A stretch of 56,531 nucleotides of DNA, taken from the NCBI GenBank assembly GCA_003224055.1, contig QHYE01000010.1, forward strand, positions 1-56,531. The letters run 5' to 3'. Position numbers and translations under genes: made by a program. A model generated the notes under the pieces. It did not search any database. It was not told the DNA's origin and was given only the letters and a program-made list of their open reading frames with translations. The stretch comes from Acidobacteriota bacterium. Lineage in GTDB: Bacteria > Acidobacteriota > Terriglobia > Acidiferrales > UBA7541. Of this stretch, positions 55,425 to 56,531 are shown one piece after another. Positions within the stretch are counted from its first letter, which is position 1. Every line of letters begins with the position of its first letter.

Positions 55425-56531
55425 ATGCCTTGGAAGGAGTGTTCGGTGATGGATGAAAGGCTGCAGTTCGTGGCTCTCCGGCTAGCCGGCGAGGAAATGG
55501 CGGATCTCTGCAGGGAGTTTGGGATCTCGCGCAAGACCGGCTACAAAATCTTCGGTCGCTACCAGGAGTGTGGGGTGCAAGGGTTGACGGACCGAAGCCG
55601 ACGGCCCTACCGCTATGCGAATCAGCTTCCCTTCCAGGTGGAAAACTTCATCCTGAACGTGAAGCGCGAGCACGCGACCTGGGGTGCCCGCAAGATTCGC
55701 GAGCGCCTCCTGCGCAGATTCTCCGGAATTCCCATCCCGGCCAAGAGCACCATCCATGCGGTGCTCGATCGTCATGGCCTGGTCGAGCGCCGCGGCCGCG
55801 TGCGTCGTCGGGCCCAGGGAACCGCTCTATCCGTTGGCCAGCGTCCCAATGAATTGTGGTGTACCGATTACAAGGGCGAGTTCTTGCTCGCCAATCGTCA
55901 GTACTGCTATCCGCTGACGGTCACCGACCATGCCAGCCGTTTTCTCTTCACCTGTGAGGCTCTTTCTTCTACCCGGGAAGACTACGCTTTTACCGTGTTT
56001 GAGCGGCTTTTTAAGGAGCGCGGCCTGCCGGCCAATATCCGCAGCGACAACGGCGTGCCCTTCGCTTCCGCGCACGCTTTATTCAACTTGAGCAAGCTGG
56101 CGGTTTGGTGGTTGCGCCTAGGCATTGGCATCGAACGCATCAAGCCCGGTCATCCCCAGCAGAACGGCCGTCATGAACGCATGCACCTCACTTTGAAGAA
56201 AGAAGCCACCAAGCCAGCGGCAGCCAATTTTCTGCAACAGCAGGCTAGCTTCGACAAGTTCATCGAGGTCTTCAACAACGAGCGTCCTCACGAGGCCCTG
56301 GACATGAAGTGCCCGGCGGAGGTCTACCAACCTTCCCAGCGCGGGTACACCGGACTGCCGGACATCGACTATCCACTCCACGATAAAACCATCGTGGTCA
56401 CGCGTTGCGGCCGCATCTGTCTGGGCAAGAAAAAAATCAATTTCAGCACGGTCTTCGCCGGCCAAGCCGTGGGCATCAAAGAAGTCCACGACGACATTTG
56501 GCTGGTGAGCTTTATGGATTATGATCTGGGA
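55425..56531 (+). CDS. IS481-family transposase, cut by the window end
   Basis: 369 codons are open to the last base with no stop, so the gene continues beyond. An N-terminal helix-turn-helix (residues about 20-46: AGEEMADLCREFGISRKTGYKIF) is followed by a second HTH-like part (GLTDRSRRPYRY, then HATWGARKIRERL) and an integrase core with the DDE residues Asp148 in WCTDYKGEF, Asp208 in IRSDNGVPF and Glu251 in QQNGRHERMHLT. GGGAGGG lies 4-5 bases before the ATG at 55425. Two direct GGTRACAC copies at 55366-55373 and 55391-55398 probably belong to the element's left end. It abuts the IS1182 element. Confidence 0.9.
   Translation, partial: MPWKECSVMDERLQFVALRLAGEEMADLCREFGISRKTGYKIFGRYQECGVQGLTDRSRRPYRYANQLPFQVENFILNVKREHATWGARKIRERLLRRFSGIPIPAKSTIHAVLDRHGLVERRGRVRRRAQGTALSVGQRPNELWCTDYKGEFLLANRQYCYPLTVTDHASRFLFTCEALSSTREDYAFTVFERLFKERGLPANIRSDNGVPFASAHALFNLSKLAVWWLRLGIGIERIKPGHPQQNGRHERMHLTLKKEATKPAAANFLQQQASFDKFIEVFNNERPHEALDMKCPAEVYQPSQRGYTGLPDIDYPLHDKTIVVTRCGRICLGKKKINFSTVFAGQAVGIKEVHDDIWLVSFMDYDLG

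Overview
The window reads as a chromosomal segment of a soil-type acidobacterium (Acidobacteriota, probably Terriglobia or a near relative). The evidence is family content: two VWFA-related proteins of the acidobacterial type, an Oar-like TonB-dependent receptor with an N-terminal carboxypeptidase-regulatory domain, a large BNR-repeat secreted protein, an OprB-like porin and several short proteins that look specific to this phylum. Signal peptides, porin, receptor and PagL-like enzyme show a diderm envelope. No phage or plasmid module was seen.

Layout. 1-1.1 kb: accessory DNA with a short repeat family, a hairpin and a frameshifted Cys/His-rich gene. 1.2-8.1 kb: envelope and secreted proteins (BNR protein, peroxiredoxin, PagL-like deacylase, porin) and a DUF72 gene. 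8.1-10.7 kb: a HigBA-type toxin-antitoxin locus whose toxin gene is cut by a group II intron lying antisense to it. 10.9-16.4 kb: non-homologous end-joining genes, LigD (minus) and Ku (plus), with a VapBC pair between them, then a MerR-TPR protein. 16.4-26.1 kb: DUF2277, myo-inositol oxygenase, a propeller-phosphoesterase, a Tat-exported Gfo/Idh/MocA oxidoreductase and the TonB receptor. 26.1-26.5 kb: tmRNA on the minus strand (tag ANNNLALAA), followed by more copies of the repeat family. 27-34.4 kb: VWFA protein with a probable frameshift, lytic transglycosylase, PLP aminotransferase and conserved hypotheticals. 34.6-40 kb: a beta-CASP MBL nuclease, then catalase and OxyR diverging from a shared regulatory region, followed by a Kef-like antiporter. 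40.2-43.7 kb: metallophosphoesterase, a decayed duplicate fragment and a TPR-VWA protein.

43.9-52.8 kb is one co-directional catabolic cluster for pyrimidines: cytosine deaminase, NCS1 permease, PreT and PreA (dihydropyrimidine dehydrogenase), dihydropyrimidinase, an N-carbamoyl (beta-ureidopropionate) amidohydrolase and a class III aminotransferase suited to beta-alanine. Together they cover uptake of cytosine or uracil through to malonate semialdehyde. preA carries an in-frame TGA where a Trp codon is expected, so the pathway is broken on paper.

53.5-56.5 kb is a mobile-element cluster: a complete IS1182-type element with 20-bp terminal inverted repeats, and immediately next to it an IS481-type transposase that runs off the window.

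Three separate genes (Cys/His-rich gene, VWFA protein, preA) each appear broken by a single-base change. This could be real decay or assembly error, and raw reads would decide.
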